Below, in pieces: positions 8,178 through 16,090 of a stretch of 64,000 bases of DNA. The translations under genes were made by a program, and so were the position numbers. A model generated the notes under the pieces. The model was not told where the DNA came from, did no database searches, and saw nothing but the letters and a program-made list of their open reading frames with translations. The DNA lies in the NCBI RefSeq assembly GCF_000731985.1, contig NZ_JNCS01000003.1:186001-250000 (forward strand). Reading direction: 5' to 3'. The stretch is from Natrinema altunense (GTDB lineage Archaea; Halobacteriota; Halobacteria; Halobacteriales; Natrialbaceae). Numbering within the stretch: position 1 is the first letter of the stretch; the number at the start of each line of letters is the position of its first letter.

Positions 8178-10433
8178 TCACTCCTGCTGGGCGTCGACGA
8201 CCGCGACGCCGGCCAGGTTGACGATGTCCTTGACCTCGTCGCCGCGCTGGAGGACGTGGACCGGTTCGTCCATGCCGACCAGCATCGGGCCGATGGCGTC
8301 GGCCCCGCCCAGCCGCTGGAGCAATTTGTAGCCGATGTTGCCCGATTCGAGGTTCGGGAAGACCAACACGTTCGCGGGCTCCTCGAGTTCGGAGAAGCCG
8401 TAGGTCCCCTCGAGGATGTCCTCGACGACGGCGGTGTCGGCCTGCATCTCGCCGTCGACCGTGAAGTCGACCTCGGGGTCGTCCTGCAGCATCGCGGCCG
8501 CCTTGCGGGGTTTGCGGGTCCCCTCGTTGTCGACGCTCCCGAAGTTCGAGTACGAGAGCAGGGCGGCGCGGGGTTCGATGTTGAACCGGCGTGCCAGCTT
8601 GCCGGTCTGTTTCGTGACCTCCGCGAGGACCTCCTCGTTGGGGTCCTGATTGACCGTCGCGTCGGCGACGAAGATCACGCGGTTCTTGAACGTCAGCATG
8701 TAGACCCCGGCGGCGTAGTCGACGTCCTCGTCGGTCCCGACGACCTGCAGCGGCGGCCGCAGCGCAGAGGGGTAGTGATGGGAGAGCCCGGTCAGTAGGG
8801 CGTCGGCGTCGCCCTGTTCGACCATCACGCTCCCGAAGTAGTTCGAGTCGCGCTCGATGAGTTCGCCGGCCTCGCTGCGCGTGATCCCCTTCCGAGCGCG
8901 GAGTTCGTGAAGCCGGTCGGCGTACTCCTCGTAGTCGCCGACGGACGGATCGGCGACCGTCGGGTCGAAGTCCAGTCCGAGGTTGGCGGCGGTCCCTCTG
9001 ATCTCGTCCTCGTCGCCGATCAGGACCGGCAGGGCGATCCCCTGCTCCTGAATCTGGTAGGCCGCGCGGATCATCTTCTCGTTCTCGCCCTCCGCGAGCG
9101 CGACCGTCTTGGGATCGCTCTTGGCCTTATTGAGGACGACCCGCATCATCTCGCGGGACTTGCCGAGGCGGGCCTCGAGTTCCTCCTCGTAGGCCTCGAG
9201 GTCGATCTCGGTGCGGGCGGCACCGGACTCCATCGCGGCGTCGGCGATCGCCGGCGCGACGCGGAAGAGCACCCGCGGGTCGACGGGCTTGGGAATGATG
9301 TAGTCGGGGCCGTACTGAATCGGCTCGTCGCCGTAGGCCTTGACGACCGCATCGGGAACGTCCTGTCGGGCGAGTTCGGCCAGCGCCTCGGCGCAGGCGA
9401 CCTTCATCTCCTCGTTGATCTCGGTGGCGCGCACGTCGAGCGCCCCGCGGAAGATGAACGGGAACCCGAGGACGTTGTTGACCTGATTCGGGTAGTCCGA
9501 GCGGCCGGTGGCCATAATGACGGTGTCGTCGCGGGCCGCCTTGGCCTCCTCGTACCCGATCTCGGGATCGGGGTTGGCCATCGCGAAGACGATCGGGTCG
9601 GCGGCCATCGACTGGACCATCTCCTGCGAGACGATGCCGCCGATCGAGAGCCCAACGAAGACGTCGGCCCCCTCCATCGCGTCCGCGAGCCCGCCCTCGG
9701 GCACGTCGCGGGCGAACTGCTGTTTGTACTCGTTGACCTCGCCCGCGGCGGCGCGGTCCGCGGTGATGATCCCCGAGGAGTCACACATCGTGATGTTCTC
9801 CTTCCGGACGCCAAGCGAGACGTAGAACCGCGCCGTCGCGATGGCACTCGCCCCGGCTCCGGAGAAGACGACCTCGAGTTCGTCGAGACTCTTGCCGGCG
9901 ATGTCGGCGGCGTTGAGCAGGGCGGCACCCGAAATGATCGCGGTGCCGTGTTGGTCGTCGTGGAAGACCGGAATGTCGATCTCCTCGCGCAGCCGTTCCT
10001 CGACGGTGAAACACTCGGGTGCTTTGATGTCCTCGAGATTGATGCCGCCGAACGTCGGCTCCATCATTTTGATGGCCTCGACGAGCTTGTGAGGGTCCGA
10101 GTCGTCGAGTTCGAGGTCGAAGACGTCGATGTCGGCGAAGCGCTTGAACAGGACGCCTTTCCCCTCCATGACCGGTTTGGAGGCCTGTGCGCCGATGTCG
10201 CCGAGGCCGAGCACGGCCGAGCCGTTCGAGACGACGCCGACGAGGTTCCCCTTCGCCGTGTAGCTGTAGGCGTCGGTTTCGTCCTCGTCGATCTCGAGAC
10301 ACGGCGCGGCGACGCCGGGCGAGTACGCGAGCGAGAGGTCCCGCTGCGTGTTCGTCGGTTTCGTGGTCGATATCTCGATCTTTCCGGGCGGATCGGTCCG
10401 GTGGTACTCCAGTGCGTCCTCGTCTAGTCCCAT
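8178..10433 (-). CDS. maeB: malic enzyme with phosphotransacetylase-like C-terminal domain
   Basis: Decarboxylates malate to pyruvate with NAD(P)+, feeding gluconeogenesis and NADPH supply. The 751-residue protein has a malic enzyme N-domain ([26 protein letters not shown]), a NAD-binding domain ([15 protein letters not shown]) and a C-terminal PTA-like domain from about residue 430. The last domain is usually catalytically silent and regulatory in MaeB. The frame is open to 10466, but [11 protein letters not shown] at 10433 is the family N-terminus. The propeller lipoprotein gene follows at once. Confidence 0.93.
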   Translation of the reverse strand: MGLDEDALEYHRTDPPGKIEISTTKPTNTQRDLSLAYSPGVAAPCLEIDEDETDAYSYTAKGNLVGVVSNGSAVLGLGDIGAQASKPVMEGKGVLFKRFADIDVFDLELDDSDPHKLVEAIKMMEPTFGGINLEDIKAPECFTVEERLREEIDIPVFHDDQHGTAIISGAALLNAADIAGKSLDELEVVFSGAGASAIATARFYVSLGVRKENITMCDSSGIITADRAAAGEVNEYKQQFARDVPEGGLADAMEGADVFVGLSIGGIVSQEMVQSMAADPIVFAMANPDPEIGYEEAKAARDDTVIMATGRSDYPNQVNNVLGFPFIFRGALDVRATEINEEMKVACAEALAELARQDVPDAVVKAYGDEPIQYGPDYIIPKPVDPRVLFRVAPAIADAAMESGAARTEIDLEAYEEELEARLGKSREMMRVVLNKAKSDPKTVALAEGENEKMIRAAYQIQEQGIALPVLIGDEDEIRGTAANLGLDFDPTVADPSVGDYEEYADRLHELRARKGITRSEAGELIERDSNYFGSVMVEQGDADALLTGLSHHYPSALRPPLQVVGTDEDVDYAAGVYMLTFKNRVIFVADATVNQDPNEEVLAEVTKQTGKLARRFNIEPRAALLSYSNFGSVDNEGTRKPRKAAAMLQDDPEVDFTVDGEMQADTAVVEDILEGTYGFSELEEPANVLVFPNLESGNIGYKLLQRLGGADAIGPMLVGMDEPVHVLQRGDEVKDIVNLAGVAVVDAQQE

Positions 10434-10551
10434 ATCGGGGACACTGCAGGGGACTACTAAAAACAATGCGAAGGGGAGTTTCGACGACTGTCGAACTAAC
10501 CGCGTATACCGGGGGGTCGACGTTCCGTGAGAAAAGATGATGATTCGACCG

Positions 10552-10558
10552 TTTTATA
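10552..10558 (+). promoter_or_regulatory. TATA box of coaD
   Basis: The sequence ttttata is centred 28 bp before the coaD ATG, indicating a leaderless transcript. Confidence 0.55.
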
Positions 10559-10582
10559 CGCCCCGCGGGACTGACGTGGGGT

Positions 10583-11050
10583 ATGGACGTCGCGCTTGGT
10601 GGGACCTTCGACCCCGTTCATGACGGCCATCGACGGCTGTTCGAACGGGCGTTCGAACTCGGAGACGTGACGGTCGGGTTGACCAGCGACGAACTCGCGC
10701 CGAAGACACGAGACGTCGAGCGGCGAGTCCGATCGTTCGACGACCGGAAGGCGGACCTCGAGACCGAACTCGAGTCGATCGCGGCCGACCACGACCGCGC
10801 GTTCGAGGTCCGGAAACTCGAGTCGCCGACGGGGATCGCAACGGAACCGCAGTACGACTACCTCGTCGTCTCGCCGGAGACCCGCGAGGGCGGCACGCGG
10901 ATCAACGAGATCCGTCGCGAGCGCGGCCACGATGCCCTCGACGTGGTCGTCGTCCCGCACGTCCTCGCCGACGACGGCGACATCATCTCGAGCACGCGGA
11001 TCGTCACCGGCGAAATCGACGAACACGGGACGGTCATCGACGGCGACTGA
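10583..11050 (+). CDS. coaD: archaeal phosphopantetheine adenylyltransferase
   Basis: Joins 4'-phosphopantetheine to AMP from ATP, giving dephospho-CoA. The 155-residue protein is a compact nucleotidyltransferase fold with the N-terminal GGTFDPVHDGHRRL motif (T/HxGH class) and the C-terminal ISSTRIV motif equivalent to ISSTxxR. The archaeal type is distant from bacterial CoaD and closer to the eukaryotic PPAT domain. It starts 28 bp after a TATA box and is transcribed divergently from maeB. Confidence 0.93.
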   Translation: MDVALGGTFDPVHDGHRRLFERAFELGDVTVGLTSDELAPKTRDVERRVRSFDDRKADLETELESIAADHDRAFEVRKLESPTGIATEPQYDYLVVSPETREGGTRINEIRRERGHDALDVVVVPHVLADDGDIISSTRIVTGEIDEHGTVIDGD

Positions 11051-11188
11051 TGTGCCGCGGTCCCCGGCAACCGCCCCACCATCGCGGCGCGTGCCGCTGG
11101 ACTCGGGGCGCGGCGTCCGTTCTCGTATCGGATACGTAGCCCGATTCAGTCCGCCACTGAGCGGCGACCGAACGGGTGTACGACGGCG

Positions 11189-11497
11189 TTACCAGCGCGG
11201 CGGCTCGAGTCCGGCCGCCTCGAGCAACTCCTTCCAGCGGGATTGGATCGAGAGCCGAGAGACGTCCGCGGCCTCCGCGACCGCGCCCTGCGTGCGGCCC
11301 TCGCCGGCGACGAGCGACCCGGCATAGAGGCTGGCGGCCAGGACCGCCCGTTTCGAGCGATCGGACGCCGGCACGTCGGCGAGGAAGAGATCGACCGCAC
11401 ACGATCGCGCCTCCGTCGAGAGGTCCAGGCGCTCGGCGGCGGTCTCGAGTTCCTCGAGCCACGGTTCGTACTCGATGCGATCCCGGGCGCTGTGCAT
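11189..11497 (-). CDS. TFB-like protein with a single cyclin repeat
   Basis: A 102-residue protein whose C-terminal half (AVLAASLYAGSLVAGEGRTQ, then a TRLS-like helix-turn-helix and RWKELLEAAGL) resembles the second cyclin repeat of TFB. Compare AAAVYAAALLTNEKVTQ and RYKELLEAS in the full TFB at 57385. The zinc ribbon, B-finger and first cyclin repeat are missing. It might bind BRE DNA or TBP and modulate promoter choice, but that is inference. The frame opens at 11524; a TATA box (cataaac, 11522-11528) centred 28 bp from the internal ATG at 11497 decides for the shorter start. Confidence 0.7.
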   Translation of the reverse strand: MHSARDRIEYEPWLEELETAAERLDLSTEARSCAVDLFLADVPASDRSKRAVLAASLYAGSLVAGEGRTQGAVAEAADVSRLSIQSRWKELLEAAGLEPPRW

Positions 11498-11521
11498 ACT
11501 GCCGGGTATCGGGTCGGACGG

Positions 11522-11528
11522 CATAAAC
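11522..11528 (-). promoter_or_regulatory. TATA box of the one-repeat TFB-like gene
   Basis: On the minus strand this reads gtttatg, centred 28 nt before the ATG at 11497. It overlaps the alternative upstream ATG at 11524, which therefore is probably not used. Confidence 0.5.
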
Positions 11529-11728
11529 CTACGGTCGCCGACCCGCCGCGGCGCTCGACGGCGATCGCGTCGGATCGGGTCGCCAATGATGCACTACGAC
11601 CGGCAACGTTCAGATACGAATAGCTCGGAAATACGGCCGTTCTCGGCCGATTTCACTAGGCGACGACTACTAAACCAGCCGTCGCCCCAAGGGCGGGACG
11701 TCGGTCGCCGGGGCGGTCGCACCTGTCC

Positions 11729-11902
11729 ATGAAAGACCCAACCTGCAAACTCGTCTGTACCGGGTGCGGACTCGAGATGCCGTACCGGGAGCGGTCGCTG
11801 GCCGAACAGGCCGCGGAACTCCATCAGCTTCGGGACCCCGAGCACGTGACGTTCATCGTTCCCCCGGACTGGTCGCCGGAGGAGCCGGTGAAACACTGTT
11901 AG
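11729..11902 (+). CDS. 57-residue CxxC protein
   Basis: A short protein beginning MKDPTCKLVCTGCGLEMPYR. The Cys pattern C6, C10, C13 suggests a small metal site or treble-clef-like fold, possibly completed by one of the C-terminal residues H56 and C57. The middle is a helix (RSLAEQAAELHQLRDPEH) followed by TFIVPPDW. The codon pattern is strongly GC at third positions and the stop is clean. It lies 95 bp before the tRNA-Leu gene. No family name is recognised with certainty; similar tiny zinc-finger-like proteins are common in haloarchaea. Confidence 0.6.
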   Translation: MKDPTCKLVCTGCGLEMPYRERSLAEQAAELHQLRDPEHVTFIVPPDWSPEEPVKHC

Positions 11903-11997
11903 CGCCACACGAGGGGCGGGCGGGACGATCCGGCGGCCGGCGCGCCGTTAGCGCGGACCGACAGGTACTTACTCGATTCGTGAAAACTCGGGAGTGA

Positions 11998-12082
11998 GCG
12001 CGGGTAGCCAAGCTAGGCCAACGGCGCAGCGCTTAGGACGCTGTCCCGTAGGGGTCCGCCGGTTCGAATCCGGTCCCGCGCA
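11998..12082 (+). tRNA. tRNA-Leu (anticodon TAG)
   Basis: An 85-nt cloverleaf. The acceptor stem GCGCGGG pairs with CCCGCGC, with discriminator A at 12082 and no encoded CCA. The anticodon stem CAGCG/CGCTG holds the loop CTTAGGA with anticodon TAG, reading CUA. The T-arm contains GGTTCGAATCC, and the long variable arm is that of a class II leucine tRNA. The sequences behind it repeat its 3' end, so it has probably served as an integration site. Confidence 0.95.
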
Positions 12083-12122
12083 TTCTCCGCGAACAACTTC
12101 GTGAGCGGAGACTGCGGTCAGC

Positions 12123-12143
12123 GGATTCGAACCCTGGACATCG
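12123..12143 (+). repeat. degenerate tRNA T-arm copy
   Basis: ggattcgaacc followed 5 bp later by atcgca resembles the T-arm and acceptor end of the adjacent tRNA-Leu, with several changes. It is the weakest of the three copies. Confidence 0.35.
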
Positions 12144-12179
12144 CAGCGCTCGAGCGAAGCGAGAGCGATCGTCTTCCCC

Positions 12180-12202
12180 CGGTTCGAATCCGGTTCTGCG
12201 CA
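12180..12202 (+). repeat. tRNA-Leu 3'-end duplicate, probable old att site
   Basis: The sequence cggttcgaatccggttctgcgca matches the last 23 nt of the tRNA gene with only a few differences and in the same orientation. Integrases that target tRNA genes leave such 3'-end duplications, so this is read as a former attachment site. Confidence 0.6.
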
Positions 12203-12295
12203 CTGACCGGAACCCTGCGAGCGGAGCGAGCAGTTTGGAGTGAGAGAGCAAGAGCGGAGTCGTGGCCCAGCGGACGAGCAAAGTGATGTCTGCAC

Positions 12296-12315
12296 GGTTC
12301 GAATCCAACTGCGCA
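12296..12315 (+). repeat. tRNA-Leu 3'-end duplicate next to the AT-rich island
   Basis: cggttcgaatccaactgcgc, followed by a, repeats the T-arm and the terminal gcgca of the tRNA gene. The AT-rich DNA of the island begins immediately after it, which marks it as the best candidate for the junction of the last insertion. Confidence 0.55.
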
Positions 12316-12405
12316 ATCTACATTGCTTATCTCTCACATCTGCCGTCGTTGATATTTATACCAGGAGTTTTATTCGAGACATTCATATCAGTACAAAATA
12401 TCGGA

Positions 12406-14130
12406 TTAGACGTTTTCCATACACCAGATTTCGTTCACAATATCTGCGAGTTCTTCACTTCGTTCTACAATCTGCTCAATACCCCACTCGTTATAATTAT
12501 CTGCGACAGCTTCTGCCATTTTGAATTCTGTTTTATGCGAATAGATACGGCACTTCTGCTCGAAGGGATTATCAGATGCACTCTGATTCACACGGTCTTC
12601 GAGGAGAGTTAGGTTACCAATCCGCTTCTTGTATTCCTCGAACTCTTCTTCTGTACAGTTCAGATAGCGCTTCCACTCACTGTATTTATCTGCTGTGAAT
12701 GCACTCTGAGGCGCGATGTGTTCAATATCAACTTTGGACCTATCGTTCACACCTTTTCCCCGACTGGAACGCATGTAATACTCCTCCTCGATACGGTCAA
12801 GAACGTATTTCGTAAAGTCATTATTCTTGAATTCTCGATTAACCATTCGCTCTCTCAGAACAGTATCACTGGGCGACCGCTGCTCTGCTAACCGTCTTAG
12901 GTATTCGTTTTGATTGTCTTGTTTCGTCAACATTGTGCAGGCCCGACACCAAAATCTATCTCGACTAGTGTTAGAGTTACGACCAGCAATTTTGTTACGA
13001 ATGTTTAGAACTTCTAAGATATAAAGCGCTTCAAGCACATCATCTGCATCATCATATTCTGTGATGATACGTAGCAATAGCGTACGAATCCGTTTGTTTT
13101 TGAGTTGAGTAGATTCTATCTTTTCGTTTAGGTCGTTGGTGTATTTACGGAATTTCTTAACCTCTCCATTTTTGATGTTTACATAGACTTTGGATTTTCC
13201 ATACATATCCTCAAGTAATTCCTCAAGGGACATGTCATGAGCTTGAAGACGACCCTCAAGTAGCTCGTTCACATAATCGTAGAGTTTCCGTTTAGATACA
13301 TTGTCTGTTGCTTCGGGCTCTTGAATAGACATGAAATAGTGACAGAAGAATCGATATTGTTGAGTGAGTTCTGGCCGGATGACACTGAGAATATCTTCCC
13401 AGATCTCTTTCACACGGTCTTCATCAATATCCTCGTCTTGGTTCGCTTCCATAAAGATACGATTCTTTACAAGGTCAACAGACCCGAGGTCCAGACCTTT
13501 ATCATTCAGACTCTCGAAAAGTCTGAATGCAGACACTTCGCTACTACACTCAATCTGGACCATAGAAATGGATTCAATCAATTCAATCCAAACGTTATCT
13601 AACCGTTCAAGCGTCTTCTCATCTATTTTCTCTCGATAGTATTCGTATGCGTCCTTCACTTGGGAATCTTCGATCTCGTCCGCTTCTCCTTCAAGTATAT
13701 GTCTAAAATATGGATTATTATATTCATTCAATCTTACTTTTTGATATTCTTTCCTCGTTCGTTGGCTAGTTATCCAAAGAATTTCATCAATCAAGCTAGC
13801 AACATCATCGTCATAATCCTCACCATCTTCTTCAAATCGGTCACGGATGGCACAGAGGAGGATACAGATTGTCGTTATACGTTGTTGGCCATCGACTAGC
13901 TCGAGATGTTTTATATCGTCTCCCTGTCCCTCTATCACAACGACAGAACCCAAGAAGTGATTGTTTCTATCTTGCGTGAGTGCATATACGTCGTCCCAAA
14001 GCTCACTCCACTGATCTTTTCCCCATGAATATTCTCGCTGATAATCAGGGACACGAATCTGTTTAGACCCTTCTAGAACCTCTCCAACATTATGGTCATC
14101 TGCTGAGAGGTTAAACCCCATACTGGACAT
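12406..14130 (-). CDS. DUF262-DUF1524 (GmrSD-like) predicted defence nuclease
   Basis: A 574-residue protein with the layout of fused GmrS-GmrD type IV restriction proteins. The N-terminal DUF262 domain has VPDYQREYSW (residues 27-36) and the DGQQR nucleotide-binding motif (residues 80-84). The C-terminal DUF1524 domain is an HNH-type nuclease with EHIAPQS (470-476), IGNLTLLE (504-511) and N515. Relatives cleave modified foreign DNA using NTP hydrolysis. Codons are AT-rich, unlike the flanking core genes, and it sits in a tRNA-linked island. A TATA box centred 26 bp upstream (gttttatag, reverse strand) supports the ATG at 14130. The target DNA modification is unknown. Confidence 0.88.
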   Translation of the reverse strand: MSSMGFNLSADDHNVGEVLEGSKQIRVPDYQREYSWGKDQWSELWDDVYALTQDRNNHFLGSVVVIEGQGDDIKHLELVDGQQRITTICILLCAIRDRFEEDGEDYDDDVASLIDEILWITSQRTRKEYQKVRLNEYNNPYFRHILEGEADEIEDSQVKDAYEYYREKIDEKTLERLDNVWIELIESISMVQIECSSEVSAFRLFESLNDKGLDLGSVDLVKNRIFMEANQDEDIDEDRVKEIWEDILSVIRPELTQQYRFFCHYFMSIQEPEATDNVSKRKLYDYVNELLEGRLQAHDMSLEELLEDMYGKSKVYVNIKNGEVKKFRKYTNDLNEKIESTQLKNKRIRTLLLRIITEYDDADDVLEALYILEVLNIRNKIAGRNSNTSRDRFWCRACTMLTKQDNQNEYLRRLAEQRSPSDTVLRERMVNREFKNNDFTKYVLDRIEEEYYMRSSRGKGVNDRSKVDIEHIAPQSAFTADKYSEWKRYLNCTEEEFEEYKKRIGNLTLLEDRVNQSASDNPFEQKCRIYSHKTEFKMAEAVADNYNEWGIEQIVERSEELADIVNEIWCMENV

Positions 14131-14151
14131 GTCGCTTAAACGGGGGGCACT

Positions 14152-14160
14152 CTATAAAAC
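14152..14160 (-). promoter_or_regulatory. TATA box of the DUF262 gene
   Basis: On the minus strand gttttatag is centred 26 nt before the ATG at 14130, pointing to a leaderless transcript separate from the winged-helix gene upstream. Confidence 0.5.
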
Positions 14161-14180
14161 TCTAATGGGAATAGAAAGTC

Positions 14181-14193
14181 ACTATCAGATAGT
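14181..14193. promoter_or_regulatory. palindrome ACTATC-A-GATAGT before the DUF262 promoter
   Basis: A perfect 6-bp inverted repeat around a central A, about 20 bp upstream of the DUF262 TATA box and 96 bp downstream of the winged-helix gene stop. Position and symmetry suit an operator for the neighbouring repressor-like protein. Confidence 0.4.
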
Positions 14194-14288
14194 ATAGCTC
14201 GGCGGTCTCTTCAATCTAATACAGTCTTCGATAGCTATGAAATGGAACTATTCATAAACATAAATCGATCAGTCATACTCAACGCTCG

Positions 14289-14546
14289 TTACTCGTCGTC
14301 CGATAACGTACTCGCGTCTAATTCGCCCTCGAGATACGCCGTCCCCGCGTCGGTGATCACGTAGAACCCGCGCGATGGCCGCTCGACGAGGCCGTACGAA
14401 GCGAGTTTGCGGCAGCGAACGCCGATGTAGTTGTTGTTTCGGTCGATTTCGTCGGCGATCGATTTGGGCGTCCCAGCGCCCTGCGCTCCTAGATACTCGA
14501 GGATTTCGTCGTCTGCCCGCGTCATCCACTCAGCGCGCTTTCGCAT
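14289..14546 (-). CDS. PhiH1-repressor-like winged-helix protein
   Basis: An 85-residue DNA-binding protein: MRKRAEWMTRADDEILEYLG, then the helix-turn-helix TPKSIADEIDRNNNYIGVRC, a wing RGFYVITDAGTAYLEG and an acidic tail. This is the small haloarchaeal family related to the repressor of virus PhiH1. It lies upstream of the DUF262 gene in the same direction with a 158-bp gap, and a palindrome sits in that gap, so it may control the nuclease. Its codons are more GC-rich than those of the nuclease. Confidence 0.8.
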   Translation of the reverse strand: MRKRAEWMTRADDEILEYLGAQGAGTPKSIADEIDRNNNYIGVRCRKLASYGLVERPSRGFYVITDAGTAYLEGELDASTLSDDE

Positions 14547-14766
14547 TGGTAGAGCTATGCTAAGCAGTACTCCATCAATGTACGCTGGAACGTTGTTATG
14601 GGCAATGAACGACTCCCTTACGAGAGTTATCTAATCTTTGTAAATATGTAAGGCACAGTTTTTTGTTAGTAGAAAATACATTGTCGAGTACGGGAGCGAA
14701 GCGACCGTGTCGTTGAACGCTACGTAGTGAGAGAACGACGGTCCGTAATCGCTCCCACGACGACCA

Positions 14767-15168
14767 ATGCCAACCGACGACTCGCGGGGGTCCGACGCCC
14801 CCGACCGACCGGACGAATCGACCGACACCGACACGCAAACGGCGTCGCTCGCGGGCTACGGCGAACGCCTCGGGGCGATCGAGGCGATCAGTCGCGACCT
14901 GCTGGCGGCGGTCGAGGCGACGGCCGACGCCGACGACTGCGAGCAGGAGTGGCGACGGGACGCGGTCCGGCACCTGCGGGAGATCCGCGCCGAAGCCGCG
15001 TTCGCCCGCCGAGCGCTGTCGAGACGCCCCGTCCACGAAGGCGTGACGACCGACCGGGACGACGGAACCGTGCCGATGATCCGGACCAGCGGCGGCGGGG
15101 GCACCGTCGTCCACGGCCCCGACCCGATCGCGTTCCAACGCACCCGCGGCGACGCCGACGAGCAGTAA
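14767..15168 (+). CDS. orphan acidic protein, paralogue of the one at 41817
   Basis: A 133-residue soluble protein. It has a disordered acidic N-terminus, a helical middle and a conserved segment RHLREIRAEAAFARRAL, then PMIRTSGGGGTVVHGPDPIAFQRTR. The same blocks recur in the 133-residue protein at 41817 (HVREIRAEADAVR, PMVVDRGPGTV, GPEPDAFERRR), so both belong to one unnamed family. No catalytic motif or membrane segment is seen. It sits between the AT-rich island and dacZ. Confidence 0.7.
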   Translation: MPTDDSRGSDAPDRPDESTDTDTQTASLAGYGERLGAIEAISRDLLAAVEATADADDCEQEWRRDAVRHLREIRAEAAFARRALSRRPVHEGVTTDRDDGTVPMIRTSGGGGTVVHGPDPIAFQRTRGDADEQ

Positions 15169-15276
15169 GCCGCCCGCCGCCACCGATCGTTTCGAGCGAC
15201 AGCCGCGGAGCAAAACGACAGACGCGCGTCAGACGCTCCATAACGCTTATTCGCGCAGGGCCGGGTTGTAGTATCA

Positions 15277-16089
15277 ATGGCCGGGTTAGACGACGTGTTC
15301 GGGGACCTCTTTGCGAGTGTGGACGCGGTCGTGCTCTTTTCACCCAGCGGTTCGTACTACGAGCAGGTCATGGCCGTCGACGATCTCGACATCGTCGTCG
15401 TCGGCACCGAAAACGACGTCGGCGCGGAGACGTTCGTCGAACTCCCCCTCGAGTTCGCAGACATCACCGACCGGATTCGCTTCGGTCTCGAGGGCGCCCT
15501 CGAACAGGGTGTCGTCGAGGACGGGGACGACCTCGCGTGTGCGACGAGCGTCTTCAGCGACGAGATCGATACGGTCTCGCGCGTCCGGGCGGACGCGGAG
15601 ACCCAGACGGGGATCTACGACCTGTTCGTCAAATCCCGGGCGGACCCGGAGGTCGTCAAGGCGGTTCTCGAGGTGGCGATCGAACTCGGCAAGAAGGGTC
15701 AGAAGGGCAAGCCCGTCGGCGCGCTGTTCGTCGTCGGCGACGCGGGGAAAGTGATGAATAAGTCGCGGCCGCTCTCGTACAACCCCTTCGAGAAGTCCCA
15801 CGTCCACGTCGGCGACCCCATCGTGAACGTCATGCTCAAGGAGTTCTCGCGGCTCGACGGCGCGTTCATCATCTCCGACGCGGGCAAGATCGTCTCGGCG
15901 TATCGCTACCTCGAGCCGTCCGCCGAGGGGATCGACATTCCGAAAGGGCTGGGTGCGCGACACATGTCCGGCGCTGCGATCACGCGGGATACCAACTCGA
16001 TCTCGATCGTGCTCTCGGAGAGCGACGGGCTCGTCCGGGCGTTCAAGGCCGGTGAACTCATTCTGGAGGTCGATCCGGAGGCGTACTGA
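15277..16089 (+). CDS. dacZ: diadenylate cyclase DacZ
   Basis: Makes the second messenger c-di-AMP from two ATP. The 270-residue protein has a variable N-terminal half and a C-terminal DAC domain with the DGA motif (LDGAFIISDAGKIV) and the RHR-equivalent motif (GARHMSGAAIT) of the DisA_N family. The euryarchaeal DacZ type carries no membrane anchor. The stop is 1 bp before the MscS-type channel ATG, so the two form an operon. Since c-di-AMP controls osmotic balance in many organisms, the pairing with a mechanosensitive channel is meaningful. Confidence 0.92.
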   Translation: MAGLDDVFGDLFASVDAVVLFSPSGSYYEQVMAVDDLDIVVVGTENDVGAETFVELPLEFADITDRIRFGLEGALEQGVVEDGDDLACATSVFSDEIDTVSRVRADAETQTGIYDLFVKSRADPEVVKAVLEVAIELGKKGQKGKPVGALFVVGDAGKVMNKSRPLSYNPFEKSHVHVGDPIVNVMLKEFSRLDGAFIISDAGKIVSAYRYLEPSAEGIDIPKGLGARHMSGAAITRDTNSISIVLSESDGLVRAFKAGELILEVDPEAY

Positions 16090-16090
16090 T

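Larger units (their letters stand above)
12083..12405. other. gene-free stretch with tRNA 3'-end remnants
   Basis: These 323 bp separate the intact tRNA from the DUF262 gene. They hold three damaged copies of the tRNA T-arm and 3' end plus GC-rich gagcgaagcgag-type palindromes. Base composition then drops sharply from about 12315. No convincing gene is present. Peptides readable on the minus strand are simply translated tRNA sequence. Confidence 0.6.

Noticed and set aside
12033-12337. Minus-strand open frames behind the tRNA giving GFEPA-type peptides
   Set aside because: They are translations of the tRNA and its degenerate copies, a well-known source of false proteins; no start signals or protein-like composition.
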